A stretch of DNA of 64,000 bases, taken from assembly GCA_027886175.1 (NCBI GenBank), contig JAJNNQ010000130.1:15145501-15209500 (forward strand), read 5' to 3'. How positions within the stretch are numbered: position 1 is the stretch's first letter; each line of letters begins with the position of its first letter. The DNA comes from Phylloscopus collybita. Its lineage: Eukaryota; Chordata; Aves; Passeriformes; Phylloscopidae. The translations under genes and the position numbers were made by a program. The notes beneath the pieces were generated by a model, which saw only the letters and a program-made list of their open reading frames with translations, was not told the DNA's origin and did no database searches. Shown here piece by piece: positions 35,088 through 47,500 of the stretch.

Positions 35088-38000
35088 TCATGTCTACCCA
35101 ATGCTCCGTGCCATCCACGCCTCCGGCAGTGAGACCCCTCAGGTCTGGGACTGGCTTTGGTTGCAGAATAGTCACAGACTTTTCCCTGAGAAAGCTCTCT
35201 CCCTGTTCCTCCCAGGCACAGTCTGTGCACTGTCAGTCCCGGTGCAATGACAGACCACAAATGCTGCTCCCTGCTCTGGGGCTTGAAGAGAGATTGTCCT
35301 CAAGAGAACTTGTCGTCGGCTGAATCGGGACACTGTGCACCACCTCCAGCTTCAGCAGGGACCAGGGGGCATGTGTGACATTCACAAATGTGTATACACA
35401 CACATGCATGCATATAAATATGTTAGTTGTGGTTATTTAGCTGCTAATGGAGTGATTAGCAAAGGACAATGAATTAAATTAATCCCTTGTGGAGCACATT
35501 GTTTTACACGAGTTACACCAGCAATAATTAGGGCCCCCATTCCTACCTCCCTGCTTCTTCCATGTCTGATTAGGGAAAGAAAAGAAGTCCCCAGCCCAAT
35601 TAAGCCTCCCAGCTGGGAAAAGTGTGAATTTTTGAGGCAATCCCTTTCTCCAGCTTGGCTGTCTCCTCATTAATTATTATAAACATATTAGTTACAGTAG
35701 TTTGTTTTGGAAGGTAAACAGAAATAAAACATTATGAAAAGTGATACAGTAGCAGAAACCACAACTATCCCCAGCTCTGTCTGTGGATTCCCATAAATGT
35801 CAATATTTTCATTAGATGACTGGTGTTCCTAATGAAATGGCCAGCGCTGTTCCAGTAATTCATTATTTTGTTTCCATTCTTTTGAATATGAGCTCCCTCC
35901 TGCTGTTTAAGCATCCAGTCCTATATGGTGGAGTGCTCACAGCATCTGAAACACCCTCACCACTGAGATCAGAAAACCAGTGAAATATTTCCCCCGATCA
36001 CAAGAAGCAGGGCTAGGAAAGGATTTCCAGAGTTTGTTTGTGCCACCTGGAAAACAGCCTTTTCACTAAATCTGCTTGATAGTGACAGCTTAAATCCATC
36101 AAAATCCCACACATCCATCCCATCTGGCAGGCAGTAGGGTTGCCCATGTTGTGGGCATCCCAATTCCAGTCAGATTGGATGTGTCTAGCTGCAGGGAGAG
36201 CCCTGGGCAGGACTCGGAGCTTGGTGGGAAGTTGCTTCTGGAGTCCCACGAGTGCTGCCTTCAGTTCCTCAAGGAAAGGTGCAACACCAAAATTTGTGGA
36301 ACTCTGGAATTTCCATTGAACTTTCCTCAGTGACTCCCCAGCTTCAGCTGCTGGAGCAGGAATTGTTCATGCATTTTCTTAAATGAAAGAAATCATTTCA
36401 CATCCATCTGTCTATGGGCTTGGTATCTAAGGGTTACAAGGCAGAAGCTTTCTTAAGAATGTAAGAGTTTAAAAATACATTCCCATGGTTAAGAAATTGT
36501 CACTCTAAAAAAAACAAATTTTCTTTCCTTTTGAGTTGTAATCAGCTATAAACTTGGGAGTTCAACTACCAGTTCAGTACAGTGTTAATAATTCTAGGAA
36601 CTTGTAGACACTTTTAACACCCCCCAAAAAAGCATAACAGCCCAACTAAAATGTCCTTGGGATGGGGATAAAAGTCTAGGAAAAATCAGTTGGTTTATAC
36701 AAGGACTGGGAAGCTTGAAAATCATTCCTGTAATGATACAGGAATGGAGCAAATGGCAGAGGACTTTATATTAATTAGGACCAGTGTCAAATGTGCATGT
36801 TATATCCCATCTTGGCTTGTCAGGTGATAACTGGGTGGATAATCTGATGGGTCATAGAAGAGTCTGACAGATCCTGTCCAGCATTCCAAAGTTTTGGCCA
36901 GAGCAAGCAGTGCTGTCACATCCTCATGCTCTCTCCTGCACCCTTGGAGCAGTCCTTCAATCACCCATTCCCCTGGCTAGTCTGGGCCATCTCTGATGGG
37001 GCAGATGTGATCCTTCATCCTTGCCACATGTCCCAAATGCTCCCTTTTCTTTTGCCAGGGGTACAAAGTTACCGAGCTCCTCGACAGCTCTTCACATTCG
37101 TTACAAATCCATTCCACTTCATATATTCACTCCAGTTTGTTTCCAATGCTTTAATCCTCGGGGGAGCATCCAGCTCTCATATCCATATGTTCAGATGGAA
37201 ATAACATTTGAGTTGAAGATTCATAGTTTGGTCTATGAGTTGCTGATTTGGCCTTTAAGATGTAGATTTTCAACAACTGAATCTTGTTTAAATTGGTAAG
37301 TGCAGCTGCTGCCCTGCCAATTTGTGACCTTATTTCCTTCTGGATGTCCCCACTGGCTTGCATGTTGCTGCCAAGGTATGTAAACTGACCTATAGGTATT
37401 CCCTTGCCCTCTAAAGTAATTCTTCAGCTGGGAGTTGCTGGGGCTTTCATTAGACTGACTTTAGAAAACTGATTATGAATCACATCTGCTTGCGATTAAA
37501 AACAATTTGTTGTGATTACAGGGGGGGAAATGTTATTTTTCTTGTGCCGTGTAGCTGCTGCCTGGTTGCAGCTGGTTTTGAACGTTTCTATCTGTTGGAC
37601 ACCTCTGTGTGCTCCCAGCTCTCCTCTGTTTTCAGCATCATGGGACAGCACCCAATGTTTGCAATTCAGGCTGAATTTGTCACTTCTAAGTATCCAATAC
37701 AAATGTTTTGGTGTCTTTTGTCCACAAAATAGCCCTTAACCTCTACATCAGTGGGAAAATTACCAGCTTCTAGGTATGACCATACCTGTGATAGGAGAGG
37801 CACACAGAAAACAAAAAAGGACACAGTTTTCCAGAAATAAAATATTCCCAAGCTCTTTCGCTTTTCTCAATTGCTTTTCTGTCATTGCAACAAAAGTGAG
37901 AGTTTTTGAGTTTCAAATAAGTATTTCACTAAAAAGACTCTGGAAAGGGGTAGTTGGCCTGAAGTGAAGGTCCTTTCTGACCTTTCCTATATCCTCAGCT

Positions 38001-38839
38001 TGTGCTATTGAGTTTGTTTCCTGGGCAAACTATTGATTCAGAAAGTGTAGTAACTATATGGTCTTCCTAAAACACCATGATCTGACATAGTGCTGCAGCA
38101 GTAAGTGCAAGGGTTGCATGTAGGAAGGGATTATGCACCAAAAATTCACGTGTGTGTTTTTCTTTTATTTTCAGGTTGTCTTATTGTTTATTTGCACAAA
38201 GAGATGAATAAGAGCCCCAGGTTCATTATTATTCCATTCTCAACAGCCTTGTTTCATGTATTTTATTATGTTTCCCATTACTCATTCCCTTCACTGAATA
38301 CATAAAATATTTTCCTTACTTGTCATCTTAATACAAACTTTCCCAGGAGCTTTTATCGCTTTTCTTGCTCTTTTCTAGCAATTTGCAGTTGCTAAGGAAC
38401 TGAGATAAGACAATAAAAATCAGCCCATCTATTTAGAATACTTTTGCCTAGAAGCATAGATGTATGTATAGATGTATATATTATAGAATGAGATATAAAA
38501 GTTATATACTCTACATGTTTTTTCAGCGTGCACAAGTCACTTTATGTAGGCTGTGCAGCTCAGTGTTTTGGAAACAGTCATCATCTGATGTCCCTAAGTG
38601 TTCCCAAAAGTAGTCAGTGACTACTCCAGCTTCACACCACTGGCACCTCAGCCAGAATTAACCCATTAATGGCTATTTTAAACACTGCCTGGGCACCTGG
38701 CAGAAGTTGAAACTCTGCTTTTCGCACTTGCTTTATTTTGCACTTAGTTCGCGTGAGGCTTTTAGTGTTGCAGTTGTGCTTGCTCTGAGCCAATGCCCTG
38801 CTATTAAAGACAGTAAGTTGCGGGTTTTCTCAGTTATTG
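35088..38839. other. Unique sequence with a TAAT-rich block, no gene recognised
   Basis: A CA/TA-type patch (GTGTATACACACACATGCAT) lies at about 35390-35420 and is followed by the TAAT-rich block at 35428-35720. A strong acceptor (CTTTTATTTTCAG) ends at 38174 but has no paired donor. No transposon is seen. Confidence 0.45.
35428..35720. promoter_or_regulatory. Candidate conserved non-coding element rich in homeodomain cores
   Basis: Within about 290 bases there are at least eight TAAT/ATTA cores. They include an inverted pair GCTAAT (35443-35448) and ATTAGC (35455-35460) spaced six bases, an AATTAAATTAATC run, ATAATTAGGG, CTGATTAGGG, CCAATTAAGC and CATTAATTATTAT. The text is complex rather than simple-repeat. 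Clusters like this are typical of developmental enhancers, but function and conservation are inferred, not shown. Confidence 0.22.
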
Positions 38840-39070
38840 GGGGGAAAAAAAGTGCAGTGGGAATGGCAGGTGCTGCTGGAGGCCCTCGGGTGCCCCTTGT
38901 GCTCCGCAGGGAGTTGCGGGGCTCTGGGAGAGGGCTCCTGCCCTGCGCAGCTCCTCGGCCGCAGTGACTCATTAAAACACGAGCGTGTGTTACGCGGTTG
39001 CCAAGGGAACGAGATAATTGAAGTAATTGTTTTTGCAAATTCTCCAGTTGGTATTCAGCGTGTAAGGCTG
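38840..39070. promoter_or_regulatory. CpG-enriched block with AP-1-like and X-box-like motifs
   Basis: CpG is denser than in neighbouring DNA (GTTGCGGGG, CTGCGCAG, CTCGGCCGC, ACGAGCGTG, TACGCGG). TGACTCA at 38965-38971 is a perfect AP-1 site. GTTGCCAAGGGAAC at 38997-39010 resembles an RFX X-box with one deviation. A homeodomain-like ATAATTGAAGTAATTG follows. It could be a small promoter or enhancer. No transcript start or adjoining gene was recognised. Confidence 0.28.
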
Positions 39071-42065
39071 CCTGTCACTGGGCGAGCAGAGCCATCTGGG
39101 CTGTAGCCAGCTTTTCTGGGAACTAAAAATGCCTTTTCAGTATGGGCAGTGCATATTCCTGCTATTCCTGCAAGGGTTTGGGGTTGGGGTTTTGGTTTGT
39201 TTTGTTTTTTCTTTTCCATCTCACAGGACGCAATGCTTTTTTTCCAAGCCAGTTTTTGCCCCTCTGAGACTCGTTGCAGATCCAGCAGCTGCAGATCTGG
39301 TTCTCTCCTTACATTTGAATAAACATTCCTGTCCTGACTGGCAAAAGCCCTGTCTCTGGTTTCCTCGGTACCTGCATAGGCAGGGCTGCTAATGCTACTG
39401 CCGAGCAGATGCTGATGCTATCAGCAAACCTGTTCCGAGAGAAAACGCACCCAAAAACCCCTCCTCCATCGATAAGAGCAAGCCTGTGGATGCTTCCAAA
39501 ATGTCCAGATTGGCTGTCGGTAGCCGGGATCGCTTCGGCAAACAGCTGGATCTCATCTCCAGGCACGTTTCTGCTCGTGTAGGGTTGGCAAAGTTTGCTC
39601 TTCTGCACCAGGGGAAAAACCAGCAGCTCCAGCCGGAGCGGTGGGTTTGGCGTGGCACATCCCTCTACATCCCCCTCGCCCTGCACGTCCCGGTCGCTCC
39701 AGAGAGCCACCAACCCTGCAGACAGCACAGGGAAGCTTCTGCTTTCAGTACAAGTTCATGGATCTGTGCTTGGTATTTTGCTGGAAGTAGGAGTATTCGT
39801 TTCACTCATGACCCGAGGCAAATTTAAACGTAGGCTTCCAGAAGTGTTAAAACAGTATAGACAGAGTTTAATGGGCCAGACTCCAAGCTCTATAAATTTA
39901 ACTATTCCCATATACCCAGTGTAACTTACAAGTTGATTAAAACATGTGTGAATTGATTCCTGTAGACTGACACTTCACGGGTGGCTTTCAACTGAGAAAT
40001 TATCTGGTTTTGCTTTATAAAGTGCCCTGTATCTCGTACATATGGCTTGGAAGTTGTTTGAGAAAACCTCTGAGGCCCTTGGGCTGCTGGACTGGCTGGG
40101 CTGACAGCTTGGCAGGGAGACAACAGACAGATTATTATATTGCTTTTATCGCCTCAAGGTTGCAGAAAACACACACAATATGGTCATGGGGAGAGAGCGA
40201 GAACCACTCATCCCTACTGCTTTGAATGGAAAGTAGCCCCAGCCTCAGACTTAGATGAGTGCAGCCATTTTAGTAGGTCAGATGCTCCAGAATGAAGGAT
40301 CCATCCTGTAACTCCAGGATGGAGTATTTGGAGACACTGCAATGGTTCCTCAACAGTGATGGTATGCACATACTGATCACCCCAAAGAGAAACAAACCCT
40401 TCTGCCCCACATCAAACCCACTCCCTCACCTCCAGGGAGAACCAGGCTTCAGGGGAGACTCATGCCCGTGCAAATCCTCTAAGGATATGCCTATGCACAT
40501 CTGCTGCATGGAGTCATGGAGTCACGGAGTGTGACCTCCTGTGAAGCTCTTGTGTCACTGTCTCTCACCCAAGAGGCTGCAGAGGAGGATTATAGCACTC
40601 TTGGCAAGACATCATGGAGCCAATCTTGATTGGGTTTGGGCCACCATTAGAAAAGCTTCATAAACTGATCCTGTGTCCCAAGCCAGTAAACATGTCAGTC
40701 AGAGCTACCACCATTCTCCCTATTTCCACTTTCCTCCTTCCTGCTCTGTTTAATAGCAGTTTCTAATGTTACAAGCAAAGATAGCTGATACACTCCTAGA
40801 TAAAATGCCTATAAACTTGATTTTGATAGCAGGAGAATAAGGAAGGGTGCTCAGTCTAAGAAGAAGGCTGTGCTTTTGCTTATCCTTGTAGGAACACTGC
40901 TTCCATCCCTCTCCATGCAAATACCCAGCTAAGAGGCAACCTAATTTAGGTGCTGTGTCTCCAGCAGTGCCCAGGGGGTTGTTTCCAAGAGAAAGCCGCC
41001 AATGCTGCCCTGACTCTGTGGGTTTAGGATTAAACTCAGTCTGAAGCTGATGGTTTGGGATTTTATTAGAGAAATCTTATTAATCTGGCTTTGTCATCCT
41101 GGCTGATCCAGATATCCATCTGGCTGATGGATAAACCAACTCTGCTGGTTGTTTTCAATCTTTGCTTGTGTTCTGCTATTTGTAGGCTGAGCAAGAATGA
41201 GACAGACTGATGAAATGCAAAGGCTGTGATGAAAGAATGGTTTTGCAATGTGGTGGGATGATGATGTTGTCTACAAAATTAGACCGAAGAAGTAAAATCA
41301 GTTTTGGAAAGGGAGTTGTAGTGATCTTTGGTATTCTGTTTCCCTAAGAAGGAATACAAGGGTGTGCTGGGGGTTTTATGATTGCTCTGTAAAGTTCCAA
41401 GCAAGTGCATTCCTGGGATTTAGCTGGAAACCAGAAGAGTGTGTGTTTGCCATTTGTAAATTGTATTACTTGAATTCCCCATTAACAAATATAACTTACT
41501 ATCTCTCTGGATAATCCAGCATGCTGGACTACTTCCAGATAACCCAAACCAGAAGGGCTGGACATTGCTTCAATTACTGAGACACTTGAAGCAGAAGCCT
41601 AACTCCACACCCTTTCTGTATTGCAGAGGGTCTAGGTCTTAAAATCTGGCTTTTCAATCTTGGTTCTGGAAGGTGGTGAGATCTATGCCCAGCCCCAATC
41701 CCAGCAGCAGTTCACAGCCTGTCAACAACTGTTGTATCAAACATCAGTTTGGGAAATATCATGGATGAACTGTGCATGCTTTATGGGAGAAAAAGGAGGT
41801 CATGGCAACCCTCACTTCGAAGGCTGAGTCCCTGGTATCCATCCACTTATATCTTCCACCTCCACCACTTTACAGAAATTCTAATCTTTTTATTCTGAAG
41901 AATAAAATCTCTGAAGATTACATGATAATTTTATGAATTCTACACAGGAGACACAGAGGCAGCTACAAGCCAACCTCCATGCTTAAAGTGACCCAAAAAG
42001 CAAATCTCTGCTGAAGGGATTTGAAACCAAAAGTTGGTTTTGATTATTCTCTTTTCTTTCCCCAG
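39071..42065. other. Unique sequence; first 700 bases CpG-richer
   Basis: CpG remains frequent to about 39720, with overlapping unmatched open frames on both strands (113 and 139 codons). The rest is ordinary AT-rich DNA. The acceptor for the 42066 exon candidate closes this stretch. No gene is recognised. Confidence 0.4.
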
Positions 42066-42115
42066 GACCTAATGGAAAAAATGTTCAAGCTCTCTTCAGG
42101 GCTATATGGTTTTAG
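42066..42115 (+). other. Candidate exon 1 of a phase-compatible chain
   Basis: The acceptor TTCTCTTTTCTTTCCCCAG is excellent. The donor after 42115 is TTAG|GTTAGT, moderate. Frame 1 is open (DLMEKMFKLSSGLYGF) and leaves AG for the next exon. No start codon with a good context is evident, so an upstream exon would be needed or the ATG at 42072 used. The following intron would be 149 bp. Confidence 0.18.
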
Positions 42116-42264
42116 GTTAGTCTATTAATCTTTATTATCTAAATTAATGGAATTTTTGTGTTACATAGATGTTTATATATTATAATCCTTGCCAGTGCTG
42201 GAGGTAATGGGTGTTGCCACTACGATATTTTGCATTCTTTGATATTTACGTTATTTTTTAACAG

Positions 42265-42357
42265 ATTGGCCAAAATTCCAAACAAGTGCATAATCACACT
42301 GTTTGCAAACCCACCTGTGGAGTTTCTACCTCCTCAGCCAGGTGAAAAAGCAAAAAG
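42265..42357 (+). other. Candidate exon 2 of a phase-compatible chain
   Basis: The acceptor is ATTTTTTAACAG and the donor AAAAAG|GTGAGA. The frame that continues from 42066-42115 (AG+A, then TTG) is open through 93 bases (LAKIPNKCIITLFANPPVEF, then LPPQPGEKAK) and again leaves AG. An alternative donor CAG|GTGAAA after 42341 would break the phase with exon 3. I recognise no family. Confidence 0.2.
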
Positions 42358-42849
42358 GTGAGAGAGAGCAGGATCAGCTTTCCTGCATGCACTGAGGTCA
42401 GGGGTTCTTCCTGTTGCATCCAGCTTGCTGCTCCTGCTTGCACAGTGGATAAAAACTGGAGAACACAAAAAAAACTGGTGCATGTGTCATTACTGGTCCA
42501 GTGCATTAGGCTTAATTTCTGAGGTAACATGGTCCTTTTTTCTCTAATTCTTGCCCACGATGGAAATTTTGTATTTTCTGCTGTGCCCTGTCTCAAGGCG
42601 AGGGTTTCTTTGGGCAAAATGCAACTGAACCTCAGTCATTTTCTTTCCTTTTCATGGAAAAGGATTTTGAATGAACCCTCAAAGTATCACAGATCCTTAT
42701 TTGTACTTCGTGCACTTCAGCCTGAGGAATATAACAGAGCTCTGTGTGTCTAAAGAACAAGATTTCTCCTAGGCTGCCCTCCTGAAAGGATATGGGTTTC
42801 CCACTATTTAATTCATAGTGCATGTAAGCCACTTTTCTTCTTGTCCCAG

Positions 42850-43000
42850 CTGGAAGCAGAAACTGCCAGAGGTTCATGAAAATGAAAAACGGCGAGTGAA
42901 ATATATTGTAAATCCAAACTTTCAAACCCCAATAAGGCTTAATTATGATTTCATCCAAAGTGGCTCACGTAATTACTTCTCCCAGGTTTTAATGCTGTAA
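42850..43000 (+). other. Candidate terminal exon of a phase-compatible chain
   Basis: The acceptor ACTTTTCTTCTTGTCCCAG is strong. The frame required by the preceding exon (AG+C, then TGG) is open for 49 codons and stops at TAA 42998-43000. It contains a charged stretch (EVHENEKRRVKY) followed by IVNPNFQTPIRLNYDF. AATAAA occurs at 43597-43602, about 600 bases on. No family is recognised. The same DNA could instead be a conserved non-coding element, since it has a TTAATTATGATTTCATC core. Confidence 0.2.
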
Positions 43001-46000
43001 ACCTGTCTTCTGCAGCTCCCATTGGCCATGCCAGGAACTGACCTCCAGATTTATCACTTGAGCAGGAAAACATACAATGATCCTTTAAAACTTGCCAGTT
43101 GCTGGAGAGCTTAATATTGCTGCCTTAGATTAGGAGCACTCCCGAAAGCAAGTAGGAGGAAGTTCAAGGAGCACTGAAGAAACTCTATCTATTTATCTAA
43201 GGCAAAACTGGCAAATTTTTAAGGTTGTCTCCTCCTCAAATAGCACTGGAGGTCCCTACATAACTTGGACCAGGAATGGTTTGTCATTAAAGAAAGTAAA
43301 GGGCCTGTCAGAGAGAATTTCCTCTTTTTGTCATGTCGTCACTTTGCCCCCAGCGTGATTCGTGTCATCACCAATAATTCCTGCACCCCACAGCAGGTCT
43401 GGTTTTCCCTTTAATCCAGTGGTTAGATGGACTGGCCAAGCTACACAGGGCTGTGAGTTCCATTGGGCATGGGGCTGACATATCCAAGAGATTGATTTCA
43501 AACGTACACGTGCGATGAAATGCAAGAGGTGACAGTCCAAGAGGAATGCTTTTGTCATAGTCCTGCAGTCTAGCATCCTCCATTTTTCCTTCTATTAATA
43601 AATTGACATCCTCATTTGTAGGAACTAGAAGTCTGGTTACTTTCCAGGCCTTATATTCTCTTCATCTGAGGCCTCTGGATCATTAAGTGGCGCCAACAGC
43701 CCGCCTAGAGGTGTACTTTCTTGCTCAGTCATTTGCACATACAGACTAATCACCTTCCAAAAGATTTCTTTTTCTCAATTCTGTGTTTATCACAGCTAAG
43801 CCCTGGATCATTCATGATTTTATTTTTCATGCTGCTTGGAAAAGTACTTGTCGTTTCAAAAACTGCAGGGATCTGTGTGTATGCAATAACATTTGAATGC
43901 TGTTAAAACAAAAAGGAAAAATAGAAAGCAATCACTCTGAAAGTCCAAGACTCACCCCCTTGCACACCACAATATAAACTTAAAACTCAGTGTCTACCAA
44001 AGGGTTTTATGTTACCTCTTATGCTATGGAGCTCATTAATGCACAAGTGTGTGTCATAGAATGGTTCAGAGTGGAAGTGATAATATCAGGGGTGCAGATC
44101 CCTAAAGCCAGCCCCAAACCTCCGTGCACGAAGCTCTTCCTTGCCCAGGTGCCGCGATTCCGACAAACGGCATCCTTCCCTAGGCAAGGCAGCTTTCTGA
44201 AAAGACCCCAGCCATCATCATCAACACGACTTCCTGCACTAACTCCTCTATAAACAGCCACCCTATTTATGATTCCCAGCAATCTTTCCTGTTAGGTGCA
44301 GAATTGCTAATTGCTGGCTTACAGCTCCTTCCTCCCCGCAGCCGTCAGACCAGTGGAGTCTGGCTGTGCTCCAGGTTTTTGGCTGCAGAGGGGACAAGCA
44401 TTTCCAGTCCTCTGGTTTGATTTTTCCCCTCCAGAAACACAGGTCTGTGTTTGCACAGCCTGGTGGTTGATGCTCATGCAAGGGTGGGAGTTCAGGATAT
44501 GACCCAGCCCCTCACCTCCTGCTTTCTGTTTATCCCAGAGCAGAAGGGGGGGTTCCTATGGAGCAGCCCTTAATTTGGGGAAATAATGTGTGGTTTCCAC
44601 TTGGAAACTCTTAATTAAATAGTCTGTGTAGGCTTGGAAATGAGTCTGTGTTTATCTGAATGCAAATTTTGTTTTCCTGGGCGTGGGCAAATGGCAGAGT
44701 AAATTAGGGGACAGAAGTGTTCACTCCAGAATTAAAACAACCAGTGCCAGCTCCACCAGCCCCAGAGGAAAGGAAAAGCAGAAATGCAGAGATCCTGCCC
44801 GGTTTACAATTTTCATGTTTCTGAGACGAGCATCTAATTTCTAGATTAATTTGTTGTTTATCTAGGTCACATGCTTTCCTTCATCTTTGGGAGGCAAACT
44901 GAAGCTGAGAAAGAAACAGTCATGGTGTGTTCACCGTGGGCAAGAGAGGAGCAGTTTTGTCTAAAGATGCAGTTTGTCAAACGGGGTTTGCTCTCACATC
45001 CCTCTGTCTTCATGTTTTTGTTGTAGCTGTCTTTTTCCCTCGGGGTTTTCCATTGACTGAATTGTCTAAACACTTTGACCACGATTGCCAAATTGTACTT
45101 TCCTTCAGAGATCATAATCCAGATAAAAGAGCTGAGTAGCTGCCTGTAGAGAGGAGGGATGAAGAGTTCTCAGCACTTTCGTTTATCAGCTAAAATATCT
45201 TAATTATTAACCTTGTGACAAAGAGGGGTTTTTCCCTTGGCCCTGGGGACAGATGTAGGGATTGGCAGGAGGGAGGCTGGAGGCAGCAGGCTGCTCCCTC
45301 CCCCTGTCACAGCCGGGGTGCTTTTGACAGCTGAGGGTGCACATTGCACATCCCTGGATTTGGGGTGCATCCTGGGCACCTTCCCAAGGGCCTGGCACCT
45401 TGTAAGGGGAGGAAAGGGCAAGGAAGTGTGGCTGCTTGGCCTTTCCTGCTCTCACTCTGCTTTCAGTGCCAAAGAACTGTTTCCACCTACATTTCTAAAG
45501 GTGACTTTCATCAAAAGAGAAAGAAAAAAAAAAAAAAAAAACACAAAAAAAAAAAAAAGTGGCAGCTTTAAAGGTATGTAAACACCTTGTTTTACAAAAA
45601 GCAATATAAAAGCCTGACTTGACCTGACAGTTTTTCTTTAACTAAAATATTCCCTGCCTATAATGAATCTCCTGTCACTGATTCCTGGTTCCAGAAACAA
45701 ACCATGCTGTTCCAAGAATGTGTTGCACAAGTGAATTCATAACAAAGTAATCACAGAGAAAGCAAGTTCCTTATAGCAAAGCTGTTATAAAGCATGGCAG
45801 ACACGGGTATTTTAATCTCCCAAAGTGTCTCTGTCAGTACTTCCCTTCCTCCAAGCAATTTGGACCAGAATGACAGCAGCAATAATTGAAGGATGAGTCA
45901 CTGGCTGTACTGTAGGTGAGACATCATCGTGCAGGGAAGGCCAAGAAACAAATCTTTAAAAACAGGCTTGTTTTTATACTGGTGCTGTCTCTTAGCCTGG

Positions 46001-47169
46001 CAGTCCTGGAAAGGGCGACACAGATGCCCCCAGACTCAGAGCCCATCAGAGCTGTCACATCATTTTGAAGTTACCAGTTCACCTCCAGACTGTCACTGAA
46101 CCCTGTCACACAAGATCTTAGTCTGAATATAGAAATATGCATGAGAAAATTTAGTCCCTGAATGCCATATTTGCTCTGGGTTTGAACCAGCAGAAGGGAG
46201 GCAGTGAGATCAGGATCCGTCTCTAGACAAAAATGGCCATCAGGGTTTAGAAGAGCAGGAACGTGACACCAAGCTTAGAGCTTGAATCAGGGAAGCTGTT
46301 TTCAGTTTTGCTCTTTGCAATTTTAGCACTGACAGCAATACTGAAGTTGGAAAGTGTTGAAATGAGATTCTGGGAGAAAATGAGGGAGGCAAAGACACAA
46401 AAGAAGAAAGGGCAACAAGAAGAAGGGCCAAGGAAGGTCAGAACTGCCTTTTGCAGCTGCTGCTTGGGCTTGTGTTCTGAACCCACTGTGGCAAAGTCCT
46501 GGCAAAATTAGTTTTGCTATCCATGACATTTGAGCTGCTTATTTTGGCACACTGAGGTAGGAGAAGAGGCTGGAAGAAGTGGGGGTCCTGTCTTCTCTGC
46601 TGAACCATGCCTGAAGCTGGCCCTGGGGGTGGAGGACAAGCATGGTGTCACTCAGGCAGCCTGTCCTCTAAACCAAGCATGTGTCACTCCTCTGATTTAT
46701 TAGCCCACCTTTATTAAGGGATTCGCTGATCAAAGCAGAGAGGTAGAGAACCTGTGTTTCCTACCACTCGTCCCTAACAAAGATCACTTACTTTTCCGTC
46801 TCAGAAAAAAACCTTGAAATTCACATTTTTCCCAGGGTGGGAATGTGGAAAGGGAATTTTATCCTTCAGAGGAGGCGCAGGGAGCTGCATGTACCTGGCA
46901 CGTTTAAGGATGCACTCGCCACCTCCGGGGGCTGGGGCCCGGGAGGTAGCAAGTGAAGGGTAACGTGATCCATCTTTTGTGTGAGGTGAAGGAGTTGTGG
47001 AGCCGGGCAGAGGGAAGGGAGGGCTGAGCCAGCCAGGAGCATGCACCGACTGGCACCAAGGCAGGGAAAACAGCTCTTGGAACCGCTTCCATAAATTTTC
47101 TTTTCCTTGAAGCATCCGACAGAAAAAGAGAGAGGGGAAGAGAGGGAAAGGGGGAGGGAGGCAGATGGA
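43001..47169. other. Unique sequence, no gene recognised
   Basis: Possible conserved non-coding stretches, judged only by complexity and CpG or TAAT content, lie at about 44140-44280 and 44560-44720. A strong acceptor (CTCCTTCCTCCCCGCAG) ends at 44341 and opens a 39-codon frame to a stop, but without a donor. An A-rich tract lies at 45513-45558. A - strand donor-like AAAA|GTAAGTG lies at 46788 without a clear exon. Confidence 0.4.
45513..45558. repeat. A-rich low-complexity tract
   Basis: About 46 bases of A with G and C interruptions. Lysine-rich frames here are artefacts. Confidence 0.9.
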
Positions 47170-47500
47170 AGTGTGAACCGTAAAACCTTGCAAAAGCAGG
47201 GCTGGGCGCTCACTCCACCCTCCGCCACAGCAGCTGGAAAGGCTGGAGAGGCTCGACTGCCTCTTCCGGAGCTGGCCTATGGGCCGGGGTTGGTCCTGGA
47301 GAGGTCTGCGTGAAGGACAGACAAATCAATGGAGCCCGAGGGCTGGGCCGGCAGGCAGGGACACACGGGGAGCAGCGTCAGGAGAGACCAGGAATCCCCC
47401 AGCAGCAAAGCCAGGCACCTCGGAGCGAGGCAGACACCAAATTCCCTGCCCCGGGCACGGCTTTGTCCCCTCTCCGGCGCTCTGAGCACCCCCAAAGGCT
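47170..47500. promoter_or_regulatory. GC- and CpG-enriched patch, possible regulatory region
   Basis: The highest sustained GC in the window, with CpGs in GGGCGCTC, CTCCGCCAC, TCCGGAGC, GGGCCGGGG, CCCGAGGG, CCCCGGGCACGG and CTCCGGCGC. Overlapping frames on both strands here reflect low stop density. It could be a weak CpG island or a GC-rich enhancer. No TATA box or gene start is identified. Confidence 0.25.

Noticed and set aside
38146..38305. Strong acceptor CTTTTATTTTCAG with a 66-codon frame across it
   Set aside because: No paired donor, and the frame runs through the acceptor without need for splicing.
44311..44502. Strong acceptor CTCCTTCCTCCCCGCAG with a 39-codon open frame
   Set aside because: No donor and no downstream polyadenylation context close by; kept only as a note.
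46801..47228. 130- and 120-codon overlapping - strand frames
   Set aside because: Two different frames open over the same GC-rich stretch indicates low stop density rather than coding.
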